Origin: JAFLBB01 sp040007195
Lineage (GTDB): Bacteria; Acidobacteriota; Terriglobia; Bryobacterales; Bryobacteraceae
NCBI GenBank assembly: GCA_040007195.1
Contig: JBDTVQ010000437.1
Span: forward strand, 1 to 5,599
DNA length: 5,599 bases
Direction: 5' to 3'
Shown: piece after piece, positions 1 through 5,303 of the stretch
Layout: every line of letters begins with the position of its first letter
Numbering within the stretch: the stretch's first letter is position 1
Program-made: the position numbers and the translations under genes
The notes under the pieces: model-generated
Seen by the model: only the letters and a program-made list of their open reading frames with translations
What the model was told of the DNA's origin: nothing
Database searches by the model: none

Positions 1-370
1 ATCCGTAGCTCGCGGGCGGCTCTGACATGTGGCGCGTGAGCGAGGCGAGCGTCGGGTCAAACGCCCCATTCGTTTCGCGCGCAATGGCCAACGCCATGGG
101 AATTACCTTCGCCAGATCCCCTGTGAGTTCCCCGCCCTGCGCGCGGCACAACTGGTTTAACCCGCTTTCGGGCTTGTAGTCGGAGAGGGCTCGGTCGATC
201 GAGGCGATACGCTCGAAAGCGGCGCGTACCGGGGCGGCATCCTCACCATAGAAGACCACCCGCACGAGCGTACCCATGTGCGGCTCGACAGCTTCCTGGC
301 GGGTTTGCGCCGCAGCGGCGGCCGCGACCAGCATGAGGACCGACGGGCTAAGGCTCCTGCTCGACGCCAT
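1..370 (-). CDS. apbE: FAD:protein FMN transferase (ApbE family), N-terminal part, cut by window edge
   Basis: The 123 visible residues match the N-terminal part of ApbE, the enzyme that transfers FMN from FAD to threonine or serine of exported flavoproteins. Family landmarks seen are MGTLV at residues 32-36 (the usual MGT opening strand), IDRALSDYKPESGLNQL at 58-74 and NGAFDPT at 101-107, in the expected order and spacing. Residues 1-22 form a signal peptide: an Arg at 5, then a hydrophobic run ending in six alanines before Gln-Thr, as expected for an enzyme acting outside the cytoplasm. The ATG at 370 is chosen because the next in-frame ATG (334) would leave only about ten residues before QT, too short for a signal peptide. 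Neither start has a good Shine-Dalgarno, which fits translational coupling: the start lies inside the end of the SUMF1 gene (23-bp overlap). The Mg/FAD-binding C-terminal part lies outside the window. The family call is firm; the flavinylated partner is unknown. Confidence 0.88.
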   Translation of the reverse strand, partial: MASSRSLSPSVLMLVAAAAAAQTRQEAVEPHMGTLVRVVFYGEDAAPVRAAFERIASIDRALSDYKPESGLNQLCRAQGGELTGDLAKVIPMALAIARETNGAFDPTLASLTRHMSEPPASYG

Positions 371-1379
371 TGTTCCAATACTTGTACATCTCTTCGGCCG
401 TGGGCACCTTCACCGGCCGCACCACGCGGAAGCCAAGAAACAGAGCGTCGGTGTGATACCAGATGCTCTTGGGCAACTGCGGGTCCTGCTGTTTCCACGA
501 AGGATCGCTGCTCACGCGCGCGCCGCAGCGCAGCTTGTCGGGCGGATCGCTCCACGAACCGCCGCGCGCCACATGCGGATAGGGCGTCTTCGACGGCACC
601 CATGGCATGATCGAGAGCGCCGGCGCGTTGGCGTAGGTCTTGGCGTCGTACTGATCGACCGTCCACTCCATCACATTACCGTGCATGTCCTGCAGACCCC
701 ATGGATTCGGCTTTTTCGTACCCACCTGCGCATACTGGCCGTTCGAGTTCGCATCGAAGACCGCGTAGTTCTTTATTGCCGCGGGGTCGTCACCGAACGG
801 GTATGCCGTCGTCGTTCCGGCGCGGCAGGCGTACTCCCATTCGGCCTCGGTCGGCAGCCGGTAGAAGTGGCCCGTCTTGGCGCTCAGCCACTCGGCATAC
901 TTGTTGGCCGCGTGATGCGTCATCGAGATCGCGGGATAGCCGTTGATGCCCATGCCGAAGCTCATCTCGACGTAGGGACGCGTGGGCCGGCTGATGGCGT
1001 CGAGCGTTGCATCGGCGCCCGGGGTTTCGTTGGCCTGCTGCGAAAACATGAACAGGCGGTACTCGTCCCAGGTGACCTCGAGCTTGCCCATCCAGAAGGC
1101 TTCGAGCTTCACCTTGTGTTGCGGTCCCTCATCGGCATTGCGGCCTGCTTCGGAGGCGGGCGTCCCCATGGTGAACTCGCCGGCTGGAATCGGCAGCATC
1201 TCGTAGCTGATGTCGCTGGCCGGAATGGTCTGCTTGTAGGCTTTGCCCGTAGCGGGCGCGGGTGCGGCAACGATGCGTTTGCGCAGCGCTTCCACGGTCG
1301 CGCGTTCTTTCGCCGGATCGATCGAGCCCTTCTGCGCGCACAGCACGGCGGCGAACAGCAGCAGGATCGCGAACCTCAT
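348..1379 (-). CDS. Secreted SUMF1/formylglycine-generating-enzyme-fold protein, lacking the FGE cysteine pair
   Basis: A 343-aa protein. Residues 1-15 are a signal peptide (MRFAILLLFAAVLCA, then QK). The FGE/SUMF1 domain spans about 58-321, with MLPIPAGEFTMGT at 61-73, RLPTEAEWEYACRAG at 174-188, HGNVMEW at 233-239, RGGSW at 272-276 and the closing GFRVVR at 316-321. True FGEs oxidise a sulfatase cysteine to formylglycine and carry two active-site cysteines just after RGGSF. Here that stretch reads RGGSWSDPPDKLRCGAR, so the cysteine pair is missing, and no sulfatase gene is visible nearby. The protein is therefore probably a SUMF1-fold paralogue with another role (ligand binding or a different oxidation), not a sulfatase maturase. 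The ATG at 1379 overlaps the oxidoreductase stop as ATGA, and the signal peptide begins there; upstream in-frame codons to 1652 are a shadow of the oxidoreductase gene. The last 20 residues are a short extension beyond the domain. Confidence 0.88.
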   Translation of the reverse strand: MRFAILLLFAAVLCAQKGSIDPAKERATVEALRKRIVAAPAPATGKAYKQTIPASDISYEMLPIPAGEFTMGTPASEAGRNADEGPQHKVKLEAFWMGKLEVTWDEYRLFMFSQQANETPGADATLDAISRPTRPYVEMSFGMGINGYPAISMTHHAANKYAEWLSAKTGHFYRLPTEAEWEYACRAGTTTAYPFGDDPAAIKNYAVFDANSNGQYAQVGTKKPNPWGLQDMHGNVMEWTVDQYDAKTYANAPALSIMPWVPSKTPYPHVARGGSWSDPPDKLRCGARVSSDPSWKQQDPQLPKSIWYHTDALFLGFRVVRPVKVPTAEEMYKYWNNGVEQEP

Positions 1380-2656
1380 GCGAATTTGGTCTTGCCGGGC
1401 CGCGCCATCGGAGCTACGTTCACCGGGCGCTCGCCGTCGAAGTCCATGGGGAACAGCACCTCTTGCGAATTCATCGCCTGCTCCCAGGTGATCTTCTGGC
1501 CCGTGTAGGCGGCCATGCGGCCCATAATGCCGAGCATGGTCGAGGTCGCCATCCAGATGCCGTCGTTGATCGGTTCGTTGCGGCGGATGGAGGCGAAGAG
1601 CGCGTCGTGCTCGGCCTGGTACATGTCGTTCTTCTGGCCGGTGAAGGTCCACGGCTTGGAGCCTTCGATGCGCGGCAGCGGGCCGCGGCCGATGGTAACC
1701 GCGCCGGAGGAACCGAGAATATAGTCCGAGTTTTCGTTGTAGCAGCCTTCAATTTGGCGGCAGCCGAGGAACGCGCGCACGTTGTTTGGGTAGAGGTAAT
1801 TCACTTCGAAGTGGTCGAAGATGTTGCCGCCTTCGGCCGGAATCTGGCGGCCGCCCACGGCGACGCAGGAAACAGGCGGCTGGTCGTGCATGGCCCAGGC
1901 GATCTTGTCCGCGCTGTGGATGGCCTGCTCCACCAGGCCATCGCCGCACAGCCAGTTGAAGTTGTACCAGTTGCGCAGCATCCACTCGTTATCGCTGATA
2001 CCCGGAGGCCGTTGCGAGGCGGGCGGCATGGGCTTCACAGGGCTGGTGTAGTAGGTCGCATAGTAGGCGGCGATGTTGCCGATTGCGCCGCTGTGCACCT
2101 GTTCAAAGGTCTCGCGAATGTGCGTGGAATAGCGCCAGCAGAAGCCCGCCACCAGTGCCAGGTTCTTCTCCTTGGCCATGCGCGCGGTTTCCATCACGCT
2201 ACGCACGCCGGGCGCGTCGACTGAAATCGGTTTCTCGCAGAACACGTGCTTACCCGCTTCGATGGCGGCGCGCAAGTGCAGCGGCCGGAATCCGGGCGGA
2301 GTGGCAAGCAGCACGACATCGACGCCCGATGCGATGAGCTTTTTGTAGGCATCGAGACCCAGGAAAATATTGGTCTCTTTCACCTGTACTTTGTCGCCGG
2401 CCGCGCGCGCCAACCGGGCCAGCGAATCGTCGACCTGGGTGCGGCTGATATCGGCCACGGCCACGAGGCGGCTGCCATCGTCGGCCTTCAGCGCCTGTGA
2501 CGCGGCACCGGTGCCGCGACCGCCGCAGCCAACCAATCCAATGCGGACCGGTTGCGCCTGGCCGCGCAAGATGGCGGGCATGCCGGCGGCGAGCGCCGAG
2601 GCCGCGCCTGTCTTCAGAAAAGTTCGTCGTGGGGAAACAACAGTAGGATGACTCAT
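1376..2656 (-). CDS. Gfo/Idh/MocA family oxidoreductase with Tat signal
   Basis: A 426-aa NAD(P)-dependent oxidoreductase-fold protein, usual size for the exported members. Residues 1-34 are a twin-arginine signal: SPRRTFLKTG at 8-17, an alanine-rich hydrophobic stretch, then a short exit region. The Rossmann nucleotide-binding loop is GLVGCGGRGTG at 40-50. ATPP at 118-121 and EKP at 141-143 are the family cofactor/active-site motifs. The candidate catalytic segment CGDGLVEQAIHSAD (237-250) supplies His247 and Asp250. Families of this type act on sugars or related polyols, and some (GH109-like) use NAD+ in a redox-assisted glycosidase reaction; nothing here fixes the substrate. Tat export implies folding with its cofactor in the cytoplasm before export. 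The start at 2656 has GGAG five bases upstream. It shares an ATGA overlap with the SUMF1 gene and is probably first in a three-gene unit with SUMF1 and ApbE, or fourth-from-last if read through from the hydrolase. Confidence 0.92.
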   Translation of the reverse strand: MSHPTVVSPRRTFLKTGAASALAAGMPAILRGQAQPVRIGLVGCGGRGTGAASQALKADDGSRLVAVADISRTQVDDSLARLARAAGDKVQVKETNIFLGLDAYKKLIASGVDVVLLATPPGFRPLHLRAAIEAGKHVFCEKPISVDAPGVRSVMETARMAKEKNLALVAGFCWRYSTHIRETFEQVHSGAIGNIAAYYATYYTSPVKPMPPASQRPPGISDNEWMLRNWYNFNWLCGDGLVEQAIHSADKIAWAMHDQPPVSCVAVGGRQIPAEGGNIFDHFEVNYLYPNNVRAFLGCRQIEGCYNENSDYILGSSGAVTIGRGPLPRIEGSKPWTFTGQKNDMYQAEHDALFASIRRNEPINDGIWMATSTMLGIMGRMAAYTGQKITWEQAMNSQEVLFPMDFDGERPVNVAPMARPGKTKFA

Positions 2657-2661
2657 CGAAA

Positions 2662-2665
2662 CTCC
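2662..2665 (-). promoter_or_regulatory. Ribosome binding site of the Gfo/Idh/MocA gene
   Basis: GGAG on the minus strand, separated from the ATG at 2656 by five bases (TTTCG). It supports the start that places the twin-arginine motif at residues 10-11. Confidence 0.6.
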
Positions 2666-2684
2666 GAGTCTACTATTTTGTCAT

Positions 2685-2700
2685 TGTGCCCGGGGGCACA
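2685..2700. promoter_or_regulatory. 7-bp-arm dyad upstream of the oxidoreductase gene, possible operator
   Basis: TGTGCCC and GGGCACA arms face each other with two bases between them, ending 28 bases before the oxidoreductase start. The two-base centre is poor for an RNA hairpin and there is no T-run on either side, so a protein-binding site is a better reading than a terminator. An AT-rich stretch (ACAAAATAGTAGA on the minus strand) between the dyad and the RBS could hold a -10 element, which would put the dyad near -35. No regulator is encoded next to it; the assignment is inference. Confidence 0.3.
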
Positions 2701-2718
2701 TCGGGTTGGACCACCGTC

Positions 2719-2743
2719 CCCAGCCCGCGCGGGGGTCTCTGGG
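2719..2743 (-). other. GC-rich hairpin between hydrolase and oxidoreductase genes
   Basis: CCCAG (2719-2723) pairs with CTGGG (2739-2743), and the inner CCC/GGG can extend the stem around a GCGC loop. It lies 28 bases past the hydrolase stop, where a terminator or an attenuating structure would be expected, but it has no T-run after it on the minus strand. It may reduce transcription from the hydrolase into the oxidoreductase operon, or protect an mRNA end; the function is not shown by sequence. Confidence 0.3.
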
Positions 2744-2770
2744 CGAGGTATAGCGGTCCTTTTGATCGTC

Positions 2771-3694
2771 CTAGCGTCCCGAATGGGAAGGGACGGAGGA
2801 AGTTTGCAGCGTAGAGGCGAAGAACCCGGCCATTCGCTTCAGTGTTGGTTCAAACCACGGCGGGCGGTTGAAGAAGGCATGATCTGCTCCCGGAGCGACC
2901 ATAAAATCGGCCCTGACGCCCGCGGCCTTCAGCGCCGCTTCCATCTTGCGCGGTTGCGCGATTGGCACTGTTTTATCCGAGTCGCCGTGCAGGAATAGCA
3001 TGGGAGGCGATTGCGCGCTGACATAAGTGATCGGCGTCGCTTTCTTCCATAGTCCCGGATTGGCCTTATAGGATTCGCCGAGGAACGCGGCCACCGAATT
3101 GGTGGCGTTCGCCTGGACGCGTTCGCCGAACGAGACCAGATCGACTGCTGGGTTGAACAGGGCCACCGCCTGAACGGTGCTGGAAAATCCGGGGCTGCCG
3201 CCTTGTCCTTCATACTCCGCCTGGCCCGCGGTCACCGCGAGCATGGCCGCAACATGGCCGCCCGACGACCCTCCCGCCGCCCCAATCCTGCTTGCATCCA
3301 CGCGCAGCGCCTTTGCTTCCGCGCGCAGATAACGGACGGCGGCCTTGGCGTCGTGAATCGGCGCGGGAAATTGCGCTTCTCCGCTCAGGCGCATCTCGAT
3401 ACAGATGCCCACGAAACCCTGCGTCGCCATGAACGCGGCCTGCCGCTGAAAGGCGGCTTTTGATCCGCTCTTCCAGCCTCCACCGTGAATGTAGACGACA
3501 GCGGGAAATGGGCCTTCACCCGATTTCGGAAGAAAAAGATCGGCTTTCATTGCCCTGTCGCCATACCTCGCGTACACGACGTCACGCCGTAGTTCGACCG
3601 AATCGGGTAACGAGAACGGAGGGTCCTGAGTTTGGGCGGCAACCAGGAAGGGGAGCAAGACGAAAATTGGGATCAGGCGCAAAGCGTCAATCAT
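2771..3694 (-). CDS. Secreted alpha/beta-hydrolase (esterase/lipase, BD-FAE-like)
   Basis: A 307-aa serine hydrolase with a full catalytic set. Residues 1-20 are a signal peptide (hydrophobic IPIFVLLPFLVAA, cleavage before QTQ). The oxyanion-hole motif HGGGW is at 70-74, the nucleophile elbow GSSGG at 142-146 gives Ser144, HGDSDKTVP at 236-244 gives Asp240, and GADHAFF at 269-275 gives His272. The HGGGW layout and size match the hormone-sensitive-lipase/BD-FAE group of carboxylesterases that remove acyl or feruloyl groups from esters or polysaccharides; the real substrate cannot be read from sequence. The start at 3694 is chosen because the signal peptide begins there; 20 more in-frame residues up to 3754 are polar and Ala/Arg-rich and would bury it. 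No strong Shine-Dalgarno precedes it (only GGCGGTG). It is co-directional with the oxidoreductase operon, 114 bp upstream of it, so co-transcription is possible but not certain. Confidence 0.88.
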   Translation of the reverse strand: MIDALRLIPIFVLLPFLVAAQTQDPPFSLPDSVELRRDVVYARYGDRAMKADLFLPKSGEGPFPAVVYIHGGGWKSGSKAAFQRQAAFMATQGFVGICIEMRLSGEAQFPAPIHDAKAAVRYLRAEAKALRVDASRIGAAGGSSGGHVAAMLAVTAGQAEYEGQGGSPGFSSTVQAVALFNPAVDLVSFGERVQANATNSVAAFLGESYKANPGLWKKATPITYVSAQSPPMLFLHGDSDKTVPIAQPRKMEAALKAAGVRADFMVAPGADHAFFNRPPWFEPTLKRMAGFFASTLQTSSVPSHSGR

Positions 3695-3766
3695 CGTAAC
3701 ACCGCCGGCGCAACTCGGCAGCGCGCGGGTCGCGCGAGATGCCGCGCCAGGCACCGCCCAAAAGGG

Positions 3767-3801
3767 AAAGGCCGCCCGCGCAACGAGGCGCCGCGGCCTT
3801 T
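3767..3801 (-). terminator. Rho-independent-type terminator after the lysine-rich protein gene
   Basis: Nine-base arms AAAGGCCGC (3767-3775) and GCGGCCTTT (3793-3801) are perfectly complementary around a 17-base GC-rich loop. Read on the minus strand the stem is followed by CCCTTTT, a short T-rich tail. It lies 22 bases past the stop of the small lysine-rich gene and before the hydrolase gene, so it would separate the two transcription units. The long loop and interrupted T-tract make it weaker than a textbook terminator. Confidence 0.6.
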
Positions 3802-3823
3802 CGTCAATTCAATGAGCAGGGAT

Positions 3824-3985
3824 CTAGCGGGTGGCCGGCTTCTTCTCTTCGCCGTCCTTCTTCTTCTTGCCCTTGCCCTTTTTCTTGCCTTCAGTCCCTT
3901 CCTTCTTCTCCTCTTGTGCGACGACGAGAGTGGCGGAACCAATCAGCAGCGAAAGTCCTAGCATGATCGAGAAAAACTTCTTCAT
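3824..3985 (-). CDS. Small secreted lysine-rich protein, function unknown
   Basis: A 53-aa protein. Residues 1-23 form a clean Sec signal peptide (MKK start, hydrophobic core, cleavage after VVA before QEE). The predicted mature part is only about 30 residues, of which 12 are Lys and 7 are Glu or Asp, with Gly spacers and runs such as KKKGKGKKKK. It has no cysteine or aromatic residue and is almost certainly disordered. Comparable short secreted Lys-rich proteins are, to my recollection, frequent in Acidobacteriota, but no function is known to me. The ATG at 3985 is preferred over the one at 4027 because the signal peptide starts there and AAGGAG lies upstream. A terminator-like hairpin follows the stop, so it is probably monocistronic. 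A simple-sequence artefact is the main alternative, but signal peptide, RBS and terminator all agree with a real gene. Confidence 0.75.
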   Translation of the reverse strand: MKKFFSIMLGLSLLIGSATLVVAQEEKKEGTEGKKKGKGKKKKDGEEKKPATR

Positions 3986-4226
3986 GAGGTGTGTGGTCTC
4001 CTTTTTCCTGGCCGTAATGGCTGTCATTCATGATCCCGGGCGATGCTTAATCCAACATGAAGGTGCAATTAAAAGGGTTCCATCTAAATCACTCCGAAAC
4101 CTCAGTCACAGCCATGGCAGATTTTCGCCAACAACCACAAGTCTTTACGATGGCTCGATTTTCGGGCAATCTCGCCCTCAGAAGCGCGTAGGGTGGCTAG
4201 TTATGTTGCGCTAGCCTGTCCATGAA
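3986..4226. other. Divergent intergenic region between the lysine-rich gene and the HU/TIR cassette
   Basis: This 241-bp gap must hold promoters for both directions. It is clearly more AT-rich than the flanking genes around 4040-4160. On the minus strand TTGGAT (4053-4048) lies 17 bases from CATGAA, a poor sigma-70-like pair. On the plus strand TTTACG (4143-4148) lies 17 bases from CAATCT, also poor. I could not assign a convincing promoter in either direction, and see no RNA gene or ORF of note. Confidence 0.4.
3998..4003 (-). promoter_or_regulatory. Ribosome binding site of the lysine-rich protein gene
   Basis: AAGGAG on the minus strand, 12 bases before the ATG at 3985. The spacing is longer than ideal but this is the only good Shine-Dalgarno here. 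It lies inside the coding sequence of the longer alternative start (4027), which argues for the shorter protein. Confidence 0.5.
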
Positions 4227-4469
4227 ATGACAACGAACGAATTGGCCGCCAAGCTCGCCGAACAGGAGTGTGTGAGCGAGGCCGAAGCCGCCGCCCACCT
4301 CGACGAACTGGCGCGCCGCATCCATCGGCTGGTGCGAGAAGGGCAAAGGGTCGAACTGCCCGGTCTGGGCCGCTTTGAGCCGGGCCAGCCACTCCAGTTC
4401 CGCTTCGATCACAAGCAGCCCGGCCCCACGGCCGGAGCGCGCCATGCGGCGGGAAAGCGCCGGGGATAG
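4227..4469 (+). CDS. HU/IHF-like small DNA-binding protein, first gene of a TIR cassette
   Basis: An 80-aa protein that follows the N-terminal half of the HU/IHF fold: helix 1 at about residues 3-12 (TNELAAKLAE), a turn, a long helix 2 at 17-38, then the strand-turn-strand VELPGLGRF (42-50), equivalent to the V-x-L-x-G-F-G-x-F signature of HU. After residue 54 the usual DNA-embracing arms and C-terminal helix are not recognisable; instead there is a short Pro/Gly tail ending in the basic AGARHAAGKRRG. It may therefore dimerise like HU and contact DNA through the tail, but this is inference. The ATG at 4227 is the only usable start in this frame; an ATG at 4222 runs into a stop at once. No strong Shine-Dalgarno is seen. 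Its stop is one base before the ATG of the TIR gene (TAGcATG), so the two are almost certainly co-translated. Confidence 0.78.
   Translation: MTTNELAAKLAEQECVSEAEAAAHLDELARRIHRLVREGQRVELPGLGRFEPGQPLQFRFDHKQPGPTAGARHAAGKRRG
4462..4466 (+). promoter_or_regulatory. Ribosome binding site of the HU-TIR gene
   Basis: GGGGA lies four bases before the ATG at 4471 and directly abuts the TAG stop of the upstream gene. It supports the 4471 start and stop-start translational coupling. A rival, GGAG at 4435-4438 before the ATG at 4444, would add nine residues to the protein. Confidence 0.5.
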
Positions 4470-4470
4470 C

Positions 4471-5058
4471 ATGTCCAGTTCGCGATTTCCCGCCTTGGAG
4501 CGAATTGCCGAGATCATCCGGCAAAGCCTGGAACGGGGAGAGACTGTCGAAATCTCCGGCCTAGGGAAATTCCGCCAGAACCTCACGGGTTTGTACGAGT
4601 TCGCCGCCGAGTCCCGGCCCCGTGTGTTCCTCGCCTACGCCGTCGAGGATTTTCCGGTCGTCGACCGCCTTTTTCAGGCCCTCGAAACTGAAGGCTTCGC
4701 GCCCTGGATGGACCGCAAGAAACTCCTGCCCGGCCAGCGCTGGAAACGGGCGCTACGCCGTGCCGTGGAGCATTCGGATTACTTCATTGCCTGTTTCTCC
4801 AGCTTGAGCGTGAGCAAACGCGGCGGTTTCCAGGAAGAGTTGCGCGAGGCCCTCAATTGCGCCCTCGCCATGCCTCTTGAGGATATCTTCCTCATTCCCG
4901 TTCGCCTGAACGCGTGCGAGGTCCCCGAAGAGATTAGCCGCGAAGTGCAATATGTCGACCTGTTTCCCCGTTTCCAGGATGGCGTGGATAAAATCATCGA
5001 GACCATCCGCCGCCAGGAATCGGCACGCGTGCGCGAGCTGCTGCCCAAGGCGAGCTAG
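4471..5058 (+). CDS. TIR-domain protein with N-terminal partial HU-like segment
   Basis: A 195-aa protein in two parts. Residues 7-36 (helix FPALERIAEIIRQSLERGE, then VEISGLGKF at 26-34) look like helix 2 plus the first beta-hairpin of an HU/IHF fold; helix 1 is absent. Residues 50-182 are a TIR domain: first strand RVFLAYAVED at 51-60, the BB-loop-type segment DRKKLLPGQRW at 81-91, SDYFIACFS at 102-110, RGGFQEELREAL at 117-128 and IPVRL at 142-146. Glu123 in FQEEL aligns with the glutamate that TIR NADases need for NAD+ cleavage, so the domain may be catalytic. Bacterial TIR proteins commonly deplete NAD+ or make ADP-ribose signals in antiphage defence. The start at 4471 is taken over 4444 and 4375 because it follows the upstream stop by one base with GGGGA before it, and because the earlier codons are a Ser/Arg-rich shadow of gene one. 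There is no signal peptide or membrane helix, so it is cytoplasmic. Confidence 0.88.
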   Translation: MSSSRFPALERIAEIIRQSLERGETVEISGLGKFRQNLTGLYEFAAESRPRVFLAYAVEDFPVVDRLFQALETEGFAPWMDRKKLLPGQRWKRALRRAVEHSDYFIACFSSLSVSKRGGFQEELREALNCALAMPLEDIFLIPVRLNACEVPEEISREVQYVDLFPRFQDGVDKIIETIRRQESARVRELLPKAS

Positions 5059-5303
5059 CTGGCGCCGCCGGCATGACCGGAGTAGAGCAGGCGCCGTAGC
5101 GCGTTCAGACACGCCTCCTGTTCGGATGGATCGGCGGTGGGCGGAAGGCTTCGCTCGATCCGCGTCTGACAGACCATGCACTTCATGGCAACACGCCATT
5201 GGCCTGGACGCCGTTCATAAATTGAGTGGAGATTCAATTGCCACTGGCATTGGTTGGGACATTGAAACAGTTGGCGAATAGCTATGGGCAACTTCATGCG
5301 CAT
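5055..5303 (-). CDS. Small cysteine-rich protein, possible zinc ribbon, function unknown
   Basis: An 82-aa ORF starting MRMKLP. It carries CPNQC at residues 15-19 and KCMVC at 41-45, a CX3C/CX2C pair 22 residues apart that could bind one zinc ion, followed by a likely helix (SEQEACLNALRRLLYSG, 60-76) and a short Gly/Ala tail. The region between the pairs (QWQLNLHSIYERRPGQWRVAM) has the alternating pattern of beta-strands. I do not recognise the family. The stop TAG overlaps the stop of the TIR gene in opposite orientation (shared CTAG), so the two genes converge. The start is uncertain: ATGs at 5303 and 5297 are both possible, neither has a Shine-Dalgarno, and the frame stays open to an ATG at 5438, but the extra residues translate the palindrome at 5319-5336 and look non-coding. 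The 5' half is less GC-rich at third positions than the neighbouring genes. Confidence 0.55.
   Translation of the reverse strand: MRMKLPIAIRQLFQCPNQCQWQLNLHSIYERRPGQWRVAMKCMVCQTRIERSLPPTADPSEQEACLNALRRLLYSGHAGGAS

Noticed and set aside
157..666. Minus-strand ORF of 169 codons
   Set aside because: It overlaps the SUMF1 and ApbE genes in a third frame. Both of those have clear family motifs, and this translation is Arg/Ser-rich noise.
276..1508. Long plus-strand ORF of 410 codons
   Set aside because: It is antisense to the SUMF1 gene, whose domain motifs are unambiguous. The translation is rich in Arg, His, Gly and Ala with no domain signature, typical of a shadow frame in GC-rich DNA.
1380..1652. 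N-terminal extension of the SUMF1 protein
   Set aside because: These codons lie within the oxidoreductase gene in another frame, and would place a signal peptide in the middle of the protein.
1262..2224. Plus-strand ORF of 320 codons
   Set aside because: It is antisense to the Gfo/Idh/MocA gene and the SUMF1 start; composition is shadow-like with no recognisable motif.
3695..3754. Twenty extra N-terminal residues on the hydrolase
   Set aside because: They are polar and Ala/Arg-rich and would precede a good signal peptide, so the start at 3694 is preferred.
4017..4115. ATGGCTGT / ACAGCCAT inverted repeat about 83 bases apart
   Set aside because: Eight-base arms this far apart are expected by chance in a gap of this size, and there is no supporting structure.
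3831..4214. Plus-strand ORF beginning with Phe/Ser/Pro runs
   Set aside because: The Phe-rich start is simply the complement of the lysine codons of the small secreted protein.
4375..4470. Longer N-terminus for the TIR protein (starts at 4375 or 4444)
   Set aside because: The added residues are a Ser/Arg/Pro-rich shadow of the HU-like gene. The 4471 start directly follows the upstream stop and has GGGGA before it. The 4444 start cannot be excluded entirely.
4753..5199. Minus-strand ORF antisense to the TIR gene
   Set aside because: It covers conserved TIR motifs on the opposite strand and has no signature of its own.
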